DNA of 14,704 nt. Origin: an uncultured Prevotellaceae bacterium (GTDB lineage Bacteria > Bacteroidota > Bacteroidia > Bacteroidales > Bacteroidaceae). Below are positions 6,163 through 14,213 of the stretch, piece by piece. The stretch covers positions 1 to 14,704 of the forward strand of contig CALEPV010000022.1 of assembly GCA_937910905.1 (NCBI GenBank), given 5' to 3'. The translations under genes and the position numbers were made by a program. The notes below the pieces were generated by a model. The model saw only the letters and a list, made by a program, of their open reading frames with translations, had not been told where the DNA came from and ran no database searches. The number at the start of each line of letters is the position of its first letter. Position 1 is the first letter of the stretch.

Positions 6163-7860
6163 ATGAAACGACTATTATCCATAGCGCTTGTCGCTGTTAT
6201 CTCAACTTCTGTCCTGGCTGTGCCGGCAGAACGAATCCGTCGACAGGTGAGGCTGTCCGATGGAACACGTATTGTGGTTACCCTCTGTGGTGATGAGCAC
6301 TATAGCTGGCTGCAGACCGACGATGGCTTTATTGTTGAGCCTGTTGCCGACGCCGATTGCTACACGCTGACATCTCTGCGCGCTGCAGATGTGGTGCCGG
6401 CTGCAATCGAGGCAGAGATGGCCAAGCATGCTCCGCGCCGCATCGGTTCGCAGGCCACCGCTCCACTGCCATCCAAGGGCTCACCCAAGATACCGGTGGT
6501 TCTGGTGCAGTTTGCCGACTCTGTGTTCCATGTGGCAGAGACGGCTGATGCTGTAAGACAATACTATGACCTCTACTGCAACGGCACGCGTGACGGCAAT
6601 CTCTACCAGGCACACGGCAGCTATGGCTCCATACGCGACTACTTCGTAGACCAGAGTAACGGCCAGTTCACGCCGGAGTTCATTATTATAGGTCCTGTGA
6701 CTCTGGACAATCCTGAAAGCTACTATGGCAACAACAAGGGACGTCGTGACAGCGGCTACGATGAGTTCAGCACTGAGGCTATACGTAAGGCGACAGAGAT
6801 ATATGCCGGCGACTGGATGGACTTCGACAATCGAAACAAGGGGCAGGTGGACATGGTGTTCTTCATATTTGCAGGCTGCGGCGAGAATACTGGCGGCGGC
6901 GATGGCACCCTGTGGCCAAAGGAGACGACAAACGGTGAGAACATAAATGGCATCCGCTTCGCAACTACTGCCTGCTGTAGTGAGATGCGTGCACGGCTGA
7001 ACGGCGATGGTGAGGTTACCTCAACGCGACCTGACGGCATCGGTGTGATGTGCCATGAATTGAGCCATGCACTCGGACTCCCTGACTTCTATAACACCAA
7101 CTATGCATCGTTTGGTATGGACCTGTGGTCAATCATGGACTATGGGTGTTACGGCTCAAATGGCTATGTGCCGTGCGCATATACAGCCTACGAGCGTGAG
7201 TTCATGGGTTGGCAGCAGATGGAAACACTGACAGAACCACAATGGCTGTCCATACAGCCTATAGCAGCCGGAGGCAAGGGCTACAAGATAGTCAATGCCG
7301 AGAATGAAAACGAGTACTATGTCATAGAGAACCGTCAGGCCGTAGGCTGGGACAGAAGTATATGCACTATGGGGCACGGTCTGCAGGTCACGCATGTCGA
7401 CTATTCGGCATCGCTGTGGTCAAGCAATCATGTCAACAACGATGTCAAACACCAGCGCATGACCATCATTGCAGCCAACAATAAGTACAAAGGCACATAC
7501 GACAGCAATGCGACGCCAGACGAACTGCGCGACACATGGAGCGGCAACCTGTATCCATACGAACAGAATGACAGTCTGACGGCGTTGTCGACTCCCGCTG
7601 CAACGGTATTCACCGCAGCAGGATATATGGCAGAAAACCAGAAGCTGCTCTACATACGCGAGAACGAAGACCTGACTGTGAGCCTGAACTTCGGTGGAAC
7701 CGACGACCCTGATGCTGTGGACGCACCACTATATATAATAGGTAAGGACGCACAGGACCAGGGCAGCTGCTTCGACCTTCAGGGACGCCGTGTGGCCCGT
7801 ATGGGTACACGTGGTCTGTACATAGTGAACGGACAGAAGTACTTAATGCCTAACAACTAA
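6163..7860 (+). CDS. Secreted M6-family metalloprotease (first of a tandem pair)
   Basis: This is a zinc endopeptidase of the M6 (immune inhibitor A-like) family, exported from the cell; substrates are unknown. I chose the ATG at 6163 because it opens a typical signal peptide (MKRLLSIALVAVISTSVLA, cleavage likely after Ala19), has GGAG 5 bases upstream of it, and lies after the predicted transcription start; upstream ATGs at 6115 and 6145 are less likely. With this start it has 565 residues. Residues 20-105 form a propeptide-like segment (LSDGTRIVVTLCGDEHYSW). The catalytic domain runs from about 105, with HELSHALGLPD at 298-308 (His298, Glu299, His302, probable third ligand Asp308) and the Met-turn SIMDYG around Met325. 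The C-terminus has FDLQGRRV...RGLYIVNGQKY. The next gene, a paralogue, starts 26 bases after the stop. Confidence 0.9.
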   Translation: MKRLLSIALVAVISTSVLAVPAERIRRQVRLSDGTRIVVTLCGDEHYSWLQTDDGFIVEPVADADCYTLTSLRAADVVPAAIEAEMAKHAPRRIGSQATAPLPSKGSPKIPVVLVQFADSVFHVAETADAVRQYYDLYCNGTRDGNLYQAHGSYGSIRDYFVDQSNGQFTPEFIIIGPVTLDNPESYYGNNKGRRDSGYDEFSTEAIRKATEIYAGDWMDFDNRNKGQVDMVFFIFAGCGENTGGGDGTLWPKETTNGENINGIRFATTACCSEMRARLNGDGEVTSTRPDGIGVMCHELSHALGLPDFYNTNYASFGMDLWSIMDYGCYGSNGYVPCAYTAYEREFMGWQQMETLTEPQWLSIQPIAAGGKGYKIVNAENENEYYVIENRQAVGWDRSICTMGHGLQVTHVDYSASLWSSNHVNNDVKHQRMTIIAANNKYKGTYDSNATPDELRDTWSGNLYPYEQNDSLTALSTPAATVFTAAGYMAENQKLLYIRENEDLTVSLNFGGTDDPDAVDAPLYIIGKDAQDQGSCFDLQGRRVARMGTRGLYIVNGQKYLMPNN

Positions 7861-7886
7861 CAAACGACAAGTATAAGCAAGCTTAA

Positions 7887-10394
7887 ATGAGAAGACTAAT
7901 CCTCTTCTGCTCCGCACTTTGTGTGGCAGCATCATCGTGGGCCATTCCAGCCAAGCGCGTCGTGAAGACTGTGCAGCAGCCCGACGGCACCACAGTGTCC
8001 ATCGTGTTGAGAGGCGATGAGACATTCCATTTCTATACTACCCTGGAGGGAACACCCATTCGACAAGCCGCTGATGGCTACTGGGTTGAAGATACACGTG
8101 ATGTGACAACTCTATGGCAGAACGCTGCAGCGAAGCACAATCTGCATCGCCAGCGTCTGGCCGAGAAGACCAGACAGCGTGCTGCCGCACGCCGCGTTGC
8201 CACACGTGCAGGCGAGCCCACAGAGCCCGGCGGCACGAAGAAGGGACTGCTGATATTGGTGAACTTCACTGATGTTAAGATGAAAGCCACCAGTACTCAG
8301 GAAGTGTTCAACCAGATGCTGAATGGCCAGGGGCAGCCGTATGGCAGCAATCACGGTTCTGTGCGAGAGTACTTCCAGGCGCAGTCCTATGGACAGTTTG
8401 ATATAGAGTTCGATGTTGTAGGACCTGTAACATTGGCTCACAATATGGCCTATTATGGTCAGGACTATGGTGGCGAGGGCGAAGACCGTCGTCCGGGCGA
8501 GATGATTAAGGAGGCATGTCAGCTGGCTGATGCCTCAGTCAACTTTGCCGACTACGACTGGGATGGCGATGGCGAGGTGGAGAATATCTACGTCACATAC
8601 GCAGGCTACGGACAGGCCAGCGGAGCTCCCAGCAATACAATCTGGCCTCATCAGTGGGATCTCGCAAGTGCCACAGGCTCTGCTTTGAGGCTCGATGGCG
8701 TGAAGATAGACACCTACGCCACAGGCTCAGAGCTGGCTGGCACCTCAGGCAGCACTATCGATGGCATCGGCACGATGTGCCACGAGTACAGCCACTGCCT
8801 GGGTCTGCCGGACTTCTACGACACCAATGGCTCTAACTTCGGCATGAGTGTGTGGAGCATCATGGACTATGGATGCTACAACGGCGATGGCTACTGTCCG
8901 GCAGGCTACACAGCCTATGAGCGTATGTACAGCGGATGGCTGGAGCCTGTGGAGCTGAGTGCTGCAACACGTATCAGCGGTATGCAGGACATTGAGACAC
9001 ATGCAGAAGCATACATCATATACAACGATGCCAATCACAACGAGTACTACCTGCTGGCCAACCATCAGCTCAAGGGATGGGATGAGGAAGCCTACGGACA
9101 CGGACTGATGGTGCTGCATGTGGACTACGACTATAATTCATGGGCCGGCAACACCGTGAACAACACAAGCTCGCGACAGCGCATGACAATCATCCCTGCC
9201 GACGGCAGTACAACTGAGAATAAAAGAAGCTGGGGCGGTGACCTGTGGCCAGGCACGTCGTCCAACACGGCCCTGACTGACGACAGCACTCCTGCTGCAA
9301 AGCTCTACCGCGTTAATACCGACGGACAGAAGCTGATGCACAAGCCCATAACCAATATCAGCGAGACTGCAGGGCTAATCAGTCTTGACTTCATGCAGTC
9401 AGACGCACCACAGCTGGCGGCTCCAGTCATAGATGCCGGCACGATTGCTACCACCAGTCATTCGTTCTCAGTCAGCTGGGGAGCTGTGGAGAATGCGCAG
9501 AGCTACAACCTCAGATATACGGAGAAGGTTGAGTCCAAGGATATAGTCGATGCCTTGATGCTGATGGAGACGTTTATATACTTCTCTAATGGCGTGGAGG
9601 CCGACGGCACCGTTGATCTGTCGTCAAAGCTTGATGATTACACTCTGCAGCCCGGATGGACTGGCAGCAAAGTCTACCGTTCTCCCTATGGCGTCAAGCT
9701 GGCCTCGTCTGGCGGTGGAGGCTATCTGACTACTCCATTGATAGATATCGAAGGTGGCAATGTGACTCTCTGCCTGTATGTTATGGATTGGATAAACAAG
9801 AGTGGCAAGGCCGACAATTCAACACCTATAATAAGCCTGATTGATGCCAATGGCTCGACTATCAAGGAAGAGACCATCACACCGACAGACGAGTCGTTCA
9901 TATATTTGCATTTCAGCAATGTGCCGGCACAGTGCAAGGTCAAAATCAGCACAGCTGCCAGTAAGCGTTGCTACGTGTCGTTGGTCCTGGTGTTCGACGG
10001 CGATTACTCAGAGGATGAAATAGAGGAACTCTTCTACGAGGACGATGCCGACGATGAGAATGATGATTACGGCTACCTGAAAGCCAAGCGTGTGATGCGC
10101 CGTGCGGCAGCGCAGGATGTTACAGGCATATCCGCAACAAGCTATACTGTTGACGGCCTGACCGCTGGTACCACATATCGTGTGCAGGTGCAGGCTGTCG
10201 ATGCCGACGGACGCACCTCAGCATGGTCCACAGCCGTGGATGTGGCTGTTGAATCTGTTGTAGGCGCAGCAGCGCTGCCTTCGCTGCCAGACAGCGTCCA
10301 GCCATACTTTGACCTCTCAGGCCGCCGTCTGGGGACAGCTGCACCCAAGCGTGGCATATATGTGCGTCAAGGCCGCAAATTCATAGTGCAATGA
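7887..10394 (+). CDS. Secreted M6-family metalloprotease with C-terminal beta domains (second of a tandem pair)
   Basis: An 835-residue paralogue of the preceding protein, likely exported (signal peptide MRRLILFCSALCVAASSWA, cleavage after Ala19). A similar pro-segment (QPDGTTVSIVLRGDETFHFY) is followed by the catalytic domain from about 118, with HEYSHCLGLPD at 299-309 and Met-turn SIMDYG, so all zinc ligands are present. Beyond about residue 500 the proteins diverge. Residues 512-548 (PVIDAGTI...FSVSWGAVENAQSYNLRYT) look like the first strands of a fibronectin type III fold, and 748-786 (SATSYTVDGLTAGTTYRVQV) like the last. Between them lie about 200 residues with WTGSKVY...SSGGGGYLTTPLIDI, a beta-rich jelly-roll-like pattern, ending in an acidic stretch near 709-731. 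The tail FDLSGRRL...RGIYVRQGRKF resembles the first protease. The two probably share a transcript. Confidence 0.9.
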   Translation: MRRLILFCSALCVAASSWAIPAKRVVKTVQQPDGTTVSIVLRGDETFHFYTTLEGTPIRQAADGYWVEDTRDVTTLWQNAAAKHNLHRQRLAEKTRQRAAARRVATRAGEPTEPGGTKKGLLILVNFTDVKMKATSTQEVFNQMLNGQGQPYGSNHGSVREYFQAQSYGQFDIEFDVVGPVTLAHNMAYYGQDYGGEGEDRRPGEMIKEACQLADASVNFADYDWDGDGEVENIYVTYAGYGQASGAPSNTIWPHQWDLASATGSALRLDGVKIDTYATGSELAGTSGSTIDGIGTMCHEYSHCLGLPDFYDTNGSNFGMSVWSIMDYGCYNGDGYCPAGYTAYERMYSGWLEPVELSAATRISGMQDIETHAEAYIIYNDANHNEYYLLANHQLKGWDEEAYGHGLMVLHVDYDYNSWAGNTVNNTSSRQRMTIIPADGSTTENKRSWGGDLWPGTSSNTALTDDSTPAAKLYRVNTDGQKLMHKPITNISETAGLISLDFMQSDAPQLAAPVIDAGTIATTSHSFSVSWGAVENAQSYNLRYTEKVESKDIVDALMLMETFIYFSNGVEADGTVDLSSKLDDYTLQPGWTGSKVYRSPYGVKLASSGGGGYLTTPLIDIEGGNVTLCLYVMDWINKSGKADNSTPIISLIDANGSTIKEETITPTDESFIYLHFSNVPAQCKVKISTAASKRCYVSLVLVFDGDYSEDEIEELFYEDDADDENDDYGYLKAKRVMRRAAAQDVTGISATSYTVDGLTAGTTYRVQVQAVDADGRTSAWSTAVDVAVESVVGAAALPSLPDSVQPYFDLSGRRLGTAAPKRGIYVRQGRKFIVQ

Positions 10395-10696
10395 TGACTT
10401 CACCGACCACATTCGACGATAACTATTGTTGCGGGCTTCATGCCGTGTGTGAGAAACGCTCATGGCGTGAAGCCGCAGCAGCCAATCTCTACTTCGACGA
10501 CGAGGAACTGGACGCTTTCAGCGGACGCCCGTCCGATGCCTACACCGAAGCGGAGATTGATCTGTTTCGCGATGTGCTCTATACAATGCGTACGGATGAG
10601 ATTCCGGAATGGCTCGATTGCCTGGAGCAGCGTGGCGTGAATCTCCCCGCAGAACTTCAGCAGGAGAGCACTCTGCTCATTAGTGAATTGGCATGA
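10391..10696 (+). CDS. Small acidic hypothetical protein (101 aa) overlapping the protease gene
   Basis: The function is not recognised. The start ATG overlaps the TGA of the second protease by 4 bases (ATGA), so translation is probably coupled. An alternative start one codon later is possible. No signal peptide or membrane segment is present. The protein is acidic, with a Cys-Cys pair (DDNYCCGLHAVCEKRSW, 9-25), acidic blocks FDDEELDAFSGRPSD and TEAEIDLFRDVLYTM, then IPEWLDCLEQRGVNLP. It resembles, from memory only, short Bacteroidales hypothetical proteins with a 'DNYCCGLHAVCEK' opening. If that is right, its link to the proteases may be positional rather than functional. The codon pattern fits a real gene. 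Confidence 0.75.
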   Translation: MMTSPTTFDDNYCCGLHAVCEKRSWREAAAANLYFDDEELDAFSGRPSDAYTEAEIDLFRDVLYTMRTDEIPEWLDCLEQRGVNLPAELQQESTLLISELA

Positions 10697-10737
10697 GCAG
10701 TACGGTGAAATACGATATACCGCGTAGTTATTCATGC
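10691..10737 (+). other. Imperfect hairpin at the end of the hypothetical gene
   Basis: GCATGA (10691-10696, containing the stop codon) pairs with TCATGC (10732-10737), and TACGGT (10701-10706) pairs imperfectly with ACCGCGTA (10719-10726). It might act as a 3' end structure of the protease operon. No T-run follows, so it is not called a terminator. Confidence 0.3.
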
Positions 10738-10766
10738 TACAAGGCTGTGGTTTCAATCCATTTTTG

Positions 10767-10774
10767 TACTTTTG
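10767..10774 (+). promoter_or_regulatory. Candidate -7 box for pheT
   Basis: TACTTTTG matches TAnnTTTG, 41 bases upstream of the pheT ATG. The -33 box is weak (TGTG at 10746-10749, spacing 17). It suggests that pheT has its own promoter separate from the protease operon. Confidence 0.45.
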
Positions 10775-10815
10775 CGCGCAAATAGGCTCAAAGCATTTAA
10801 CATTTTACATTTACA

Positions 10816-13323
10816 ATGAATATATCTTACAAATGGCTGCGTGAGTACGTCGATACCACACTCACAGCCCATGAAGTGGCCGAAGCCCTAACCTCAATAG
10901 GCCTCGAAGTAGGTGGGGTAGAGGAGGTGCAAGCCATACGCGGAGGCCTGCAAGGACTTGTCGTGGGCCATGTGCTCACCTGCGAACCGCATCCCAATAG
11001 CGACCACATGCACATCTGCACAGTGAACATCGGTTCAGCCGACATCCAGCAGATTGTATGCGGCGCCCCCAATGTGGCAGCAGGCCAGAAGGTGATTGTC
11101 GCTACGCTGGGCACCAAGCTCTACGATGGCGACAAGGAATCTGTGATAAAGAAGTCCAAGCTGCGCGGCGTGGAGTCCAACGGCATGATATGTGCTGAGG
11201 ACGAGATTGGTGTCGGAACCAGTCACGACGGCATCATCGTCCTGCCAGACGACACCGAGGTCGGTATGTCGGCTGCCAGCTACTATGGCATAGAGAGCGA
11301 CTACGTGATAGAGGTCGACATCACAGCCAACCGTGCCGACGCTTGTTCCCACTACGGTGTGGCACGCGACCTGTACGCCTGGCTCGTCCAGCACGGCTAT
11401 GAGTCATCCCTGCACCGCCCGTCTGTCGACGCTTTCCGCATCGACAACCACGACCTCCAGATACCCGTGACCATCGAGAACCCAGAAGCCTGCCCGCGTT
11501 ACTGCGCCCTGACCATTACTGACTGCGAGGTGAAAGAGAGCCCGAAGTGGCTGCGCGACCACCTCACGACAATCGGTCTGCGCCCCATCAACAACATCGT
11601 GGACATCACCAACTATATTATGATGGCCTACGGTCAGCCGCTCCACTGCTTCGATGCCGACATGATAAAGGGCGGCCAGGTGGTGGTCAAGACTATGCCT
11701 GAAGGCACCCCATTCCTTACGCTCGACGGCGTGGAGCGCAAGCTCTCCTCGCAGGACCTGATGATATGCAATGCCGAGGAGCCTATGTGCATCGGTGGCG
11801 TGTATGGCGGCAAGGGCAGCGGTACATACGAGACAACCCGCAATGTGCTGCTCGAAAGTGCCTACTTCAATCCTACCTACATACGCAAGAGCGCCCGCCG
11901 TCACGGACTGCAGACCGATGCCTCCTTCCGCTTCGAGCGCGGCATAGACCCCGCAGGGCAGATTTACGCTCTGAAGCAGGCAGCTATGCTCTGCCAGGAA
12001 CTGGCAGGCGGCAAGGTGTCAATGGAAATAGTCGATGTCAACCCCCGACCCATTGCCGACTTCAAGGTCAGCCTTCAGTACCAGTACGTCGACGACCTCA
12101 TTGGCAAGCATCTGGAGCCTGCAACAATCAAGAGCATCCTGACATCGCTGGAGATAAGGATTGACAACGAGACAGCTCAGGGCCTTGAGCTTACTGTTCC
12201 AGCCTACCGTGTCGACGTGCAGCGCCCCTGCGACGTGGTCGAGGACATACTCCGCATCTATGGTTACAACAATGTTGAGATACCCTCGTCCCTCAACTCC
12301 GCCCTCTCCATCAAGGGCGAGCCCGACAAGAGCCACAAGCTGCAGAACCTCGTTGGTGAGCAGCTGGCTGGTGCAGGCTTCAACGAGATACTTAACAACT
12401 CTCTCCAGCGTGCGGCCTACTACGACAATCTCCAGCAGTACCCGTCCCAGCATCTCGTACGCCTGCTCAATCCCCTTTCGCAGGACCTCAACGTGCTTCG
12501 TCAGACGTTGCTCTTCGGAGGACTGGAGACAATCTCACGCAACGTCCGCCAGCGCAATGCCAGCCTCCAGCTGTTTGAATTCGGCAACTGCTACTACTTC
12601 GATGCCTCGCTGAGGAGCGATGTCATCGTCCCTGGCGTCAGCAGCAGCCGCGACCCCGAGGTCATCAAGCATGTGCTCGATGCCTACAGCGAGGACTACC
12701 ATCTGGGTCTCTGGATTACCGGCCAGCGCGTCAGCGGCTCGTGGGCACACCCTGATGAGCCTCAGACGTTCTACGTCCTCAAGTCCCACGTCCTCAACAT
12801 CCTTCAGCGGTTAGGTGTGCCATTCGGCTCCATCGTATTCAAGCCTGGCGAGGGCGACATCTTCTCCCAAAGCATAGTCATACAGACCCGTGGCGGCAAG
12901 ACCCTCGCCCAGCTCGGCGTAGTGGCCAAGCGCATCCAGGTAGCATTCGACCTCCCATCCGAAGTCTACTTCGCAGACATCTGCTGGCAGGAAACCATGA
13001 AGCTCATCCGCAAGCAGAAGGTCAGCTACTCCGACCTGCCCAAGTTCCCTGCCGTAAGCCGCGACCTTGCACTTCTCGTTGATGCCGATGTCCAGTTCGC
13101 TCAGATAGAGTCCATAGCATATCAGACCGAGAAGAAGCTCCTCCGCGAAGTTCGCCTCTTCGATGTCTACGAAGGCAAGAACCTGCCCGCAGGCAAGAAG
13201 TCCTATGCCGTCAACTTCACCCTTCAGGACGATACACGCACCATGAGCGACAAGCAGATAGACGCCATCATGCAGAAGCTCATCTCCAACCTCACCACAC
13301 AGCTCCACGCAGAACTCCGTTGA
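10816..13323 (+). CDS. pheT: Phenylalanine-tRNA ligase subunit beta
   Basis: PheT is the beta chain of the cytosolic (alpha-beta)2 phenylalanyl-tRNA synthetase, which charges tRNA-Phe; the beta chain binds tRNA and edits Tyr mischarging. The 835 residues show a full domain set: N-terminal ISYKWLREYV, an EMAP-like tRNA-binding OB fold at about 40-155 (VGHVLTCEPHPNSDHMHICTV, IVCGAPNV, KSKLRGVESNGMICAEDE), the B3/B4 editing region (ITDCEVKESPKWL...INNIVDITNYIMMAYGQPLHCFD), the B5 region (DVVEDILRIYGYNNVEIP), and the C-terminal FDX-ACB anticodon-binding fold (KFPAVSRDLALLVD to the end). No frameshift is seen. The catalytic partner pheS is not adjacent; a separate pheS is usual in Bacteroidetes. 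Codon use is noticeably richer in C at third positions than in the polysaccharide genes. Confidence 0.97.
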   Translation: MNISYKWLREYVDTTLTAHEVAEALTSIGLEVGGVEEVQAIRGGLQGLVVGHVLTCEPHPNSDHMHICTVNIGSADIQQIVCGAPNVAAGQKVIVATLGTKLYDGDKESVIKKSKLRGVESNGMICAEDEIGVGTSHDGIIVLPDDTEVGMSAASYYGIESDYVIEVDITANRADACSHYGVARDLYAWLVQHGYESSLHRPSVDAFRIDNHDLQIPVTIENPEACPRYCALTITDCEVKESPKWLRDHLTTIGLRPINNIVDITNYIMMAYGQPLHCFDADMIKGGQVVVKTMPEGTPFLTLDGVERKLSSQDLMICNAEEPMCIGGVYGGKGSGTYETTRNVLLESAYFNPTYIRKSARRHGLQTDASFRFERGIDPAGQIYALKQAAMLCQELAGGKVSMEIVDVNPRPIADFKVSLQYQYVDDLIGKHLEPATIKSILTSLEIRIDNETAQGLELTVPAYRVDVQRPCDVVEDILRIYGYNNVEIPSSLNSALSIKGEPDKSHKLQNLVGEQLAGAGFNEILNNSLQRAAYYDNLQQYPSQHLVRLLNPLSQDLNVLRQTLLFGGLETISRNVRQRNASLQLFEFGNCYYFDASLRSDVIVPGVSSSRDPEVIKHVLDAYSEDYHLGLWITGQRVSGSWAHPDEPQTFYVLKSHVLNILQRLGVPFGSIVFKPGEGDIFSQSIVIQTRGGKTLAQLGVVAKRIQVAFDLPSEVYFADICWQETMKLIRKQKVSYSDLPKFPAVSRDLALLVDADVQFAQIESIAYQTEKKLLREVRLFDVYEGKNLPAGKKSYAVNFTLQDDTRTMSDKQIDAIMQKLISNLTTQLHAELR

Positions 13324-13333
13324 TTTCACGCCG

Positions 13334-13373
13334 TCTCGTCATCTCGTCATCTCGAAATCTCGTCATCTCGAAA
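13334..13373 (+). repeat. 8-bp tandem repeat between pheT and yebC
   Basis: Five consecutive 8-base units: TCTCGTCA, TCTCGTCA, TCTCGAAA, TCTCGTCA, TCTCGAAA. They lie 10 bases after the pheT stop and 24 bases before the yebC ATG, so they would be in the intercistronic part of the mRNA. No function is evident. Confidence 0.9.
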
Positions 13374-13397
13374 ACATTATAACAAAAAAGAAAACCC

Positions 13398-14123
13398 ATG
13401 GGAAGAGCATTTGAATATCGCAAGGCCGCCAAGCTGAAGCGCTGGGGCCACATGGCAAAGACATTTACCAAGCTCGGCAAGCAGATCGCCATCGCCGTAA
13501 AAGCCGGAGGACCGGATCCCGACATGAACCCGACACTCCGAGGTATTATCGCCACCTGCAAGCGTGAGAACATGCCCAAGGACAACATCGACCGTGCCAT
13601 CAAGAACGCTATGGGCAAGGACCAGAGTGACTACAAGGGCATGACCTACGAAGGCTATGGACCACACGGCATTGCAGTATTTGTAGACACACTCACCGAC
13701 AACCCCACACGCACCGTGGCCGACGTTCGCTCCGTCTTCAACAAGTTCGGAGGCAACCTCGGCACAATGGGATCCCTCGCATTCCTCTTCGACCACAAGG
13801 CCGTCTTCACATTCAAGAAGAAGGAAGAAACTGATATGGACGAGCTGATACTCGACCTCATAGACTATGGTGTAGAGGACGAGTACGATGAGGACGAGGA
13901 AGAAGGCACACTCACCATCTACGGCGACCCCAAGAGCTATGGAGCCATCCAGAAGCATCTTGAGGAATGCGGATTTGAGGATGTAGGCGGAGAGTTTACA
14001 TACATCCCCAACGACCTCAAGGACGTAACCGAAGAGCAGCGCGAGACCCTCAACAAGATGATTGAGCGCCTCGAGGAATTCGACGATGTCCAGACCGTCT
14101 ACACCAACATGAAGCCAGAGTAA
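13398..14123 (+). CDS. yebC: YebC/PmpR/TACO1-family protein
   Basis: A 241-residue protein of the YebC family, normal length. It opens with a YebC-type basic N-terminus (MGRAFEYRKAAKLKRWGHMAKTFTK has the WGHMAK core) and continues with KAGGPDPDMNPTLR, CKRENMPKDNIDRAIKNAMGK, YEGYGPHGIAVFVDTLTDNPTRTVADVRSVFNKFGGNLG and GSLAFLFDHKA, the three-domain family signature. Members have been annotated as DNA-binding transcriptional regulators, while the mitochondrial homologue TACO1 and more recent bacterial work point to a role in translation. The cellular role is therefore uncertain. The acidic segment DEYDEDEEEG lies near 157-166. No promoter box is seen in the 74-base gap after pheT, so cotranscription with pheT is likely, which fits a translation-linked role. 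Confidence 0.93.
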   Translation: MGRAFEYRKAAKLKRWGHMAKTFTKLGKQIAIAVKAGGPDPDMNPTLRGIIATCKRENMPKDNIDRAIKNAMGKDQSDYKGMTYEGYGPHGIAVFVDTLTDNPTRTVADVRSVFNKFGGNLGTMGSLAFLFDHKAVFTFKKKEETDMDELILDLIDYGVEDEYDEDEEEGTLTIYGDPKSYGAIQKHLEECGFEDVGGEFTYIPNDLKDVTEEQRETLNKMIERLEEFDDVQTVYTNMKPE

Positions 14124-14170
14124 TACTGGGAGCGCAGGCAGCTCGTCTGCAAAAACAAAGCAATTAATTC

Positions 14171-14212
14171 CTCAACAGCACGCTGTCTATTGTTGGACAG
14201 CGTGCTGTTGAG
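14171..14212. terminator. Perfect 17-bp hairpin after yebC (terminator-like)
   Basis: CTCAACAGCACGCTGTC (14171-14187) and GACAGCGTGCTGTTGAG (14196-14212) are exact reverse complements around an 8-base loop, 47 bases after the yebC stop. There is no T-run after it, so intrinsic termination is not assured. It may be a 3' end or RNA-protecting structure, and it touches the first unit of the 22-bp array. Confidence 0.6.
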
Positions 14213-14213
14213 T

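Noticed and set aside
11404..11904. 166-residue minus-strand frame inside pheT
   Set aside because: It is fully antisense to a highly conserved gene; open antisense frames are expected in GC-rich, codon-biased coding DNA.
13377..13958. 193-residue minus-strand frame opposite yebC
   Set aside because: It is antisense to a clearly recognisable yebC, and its Val/Leu-rich translation is typical of a shadow frame.
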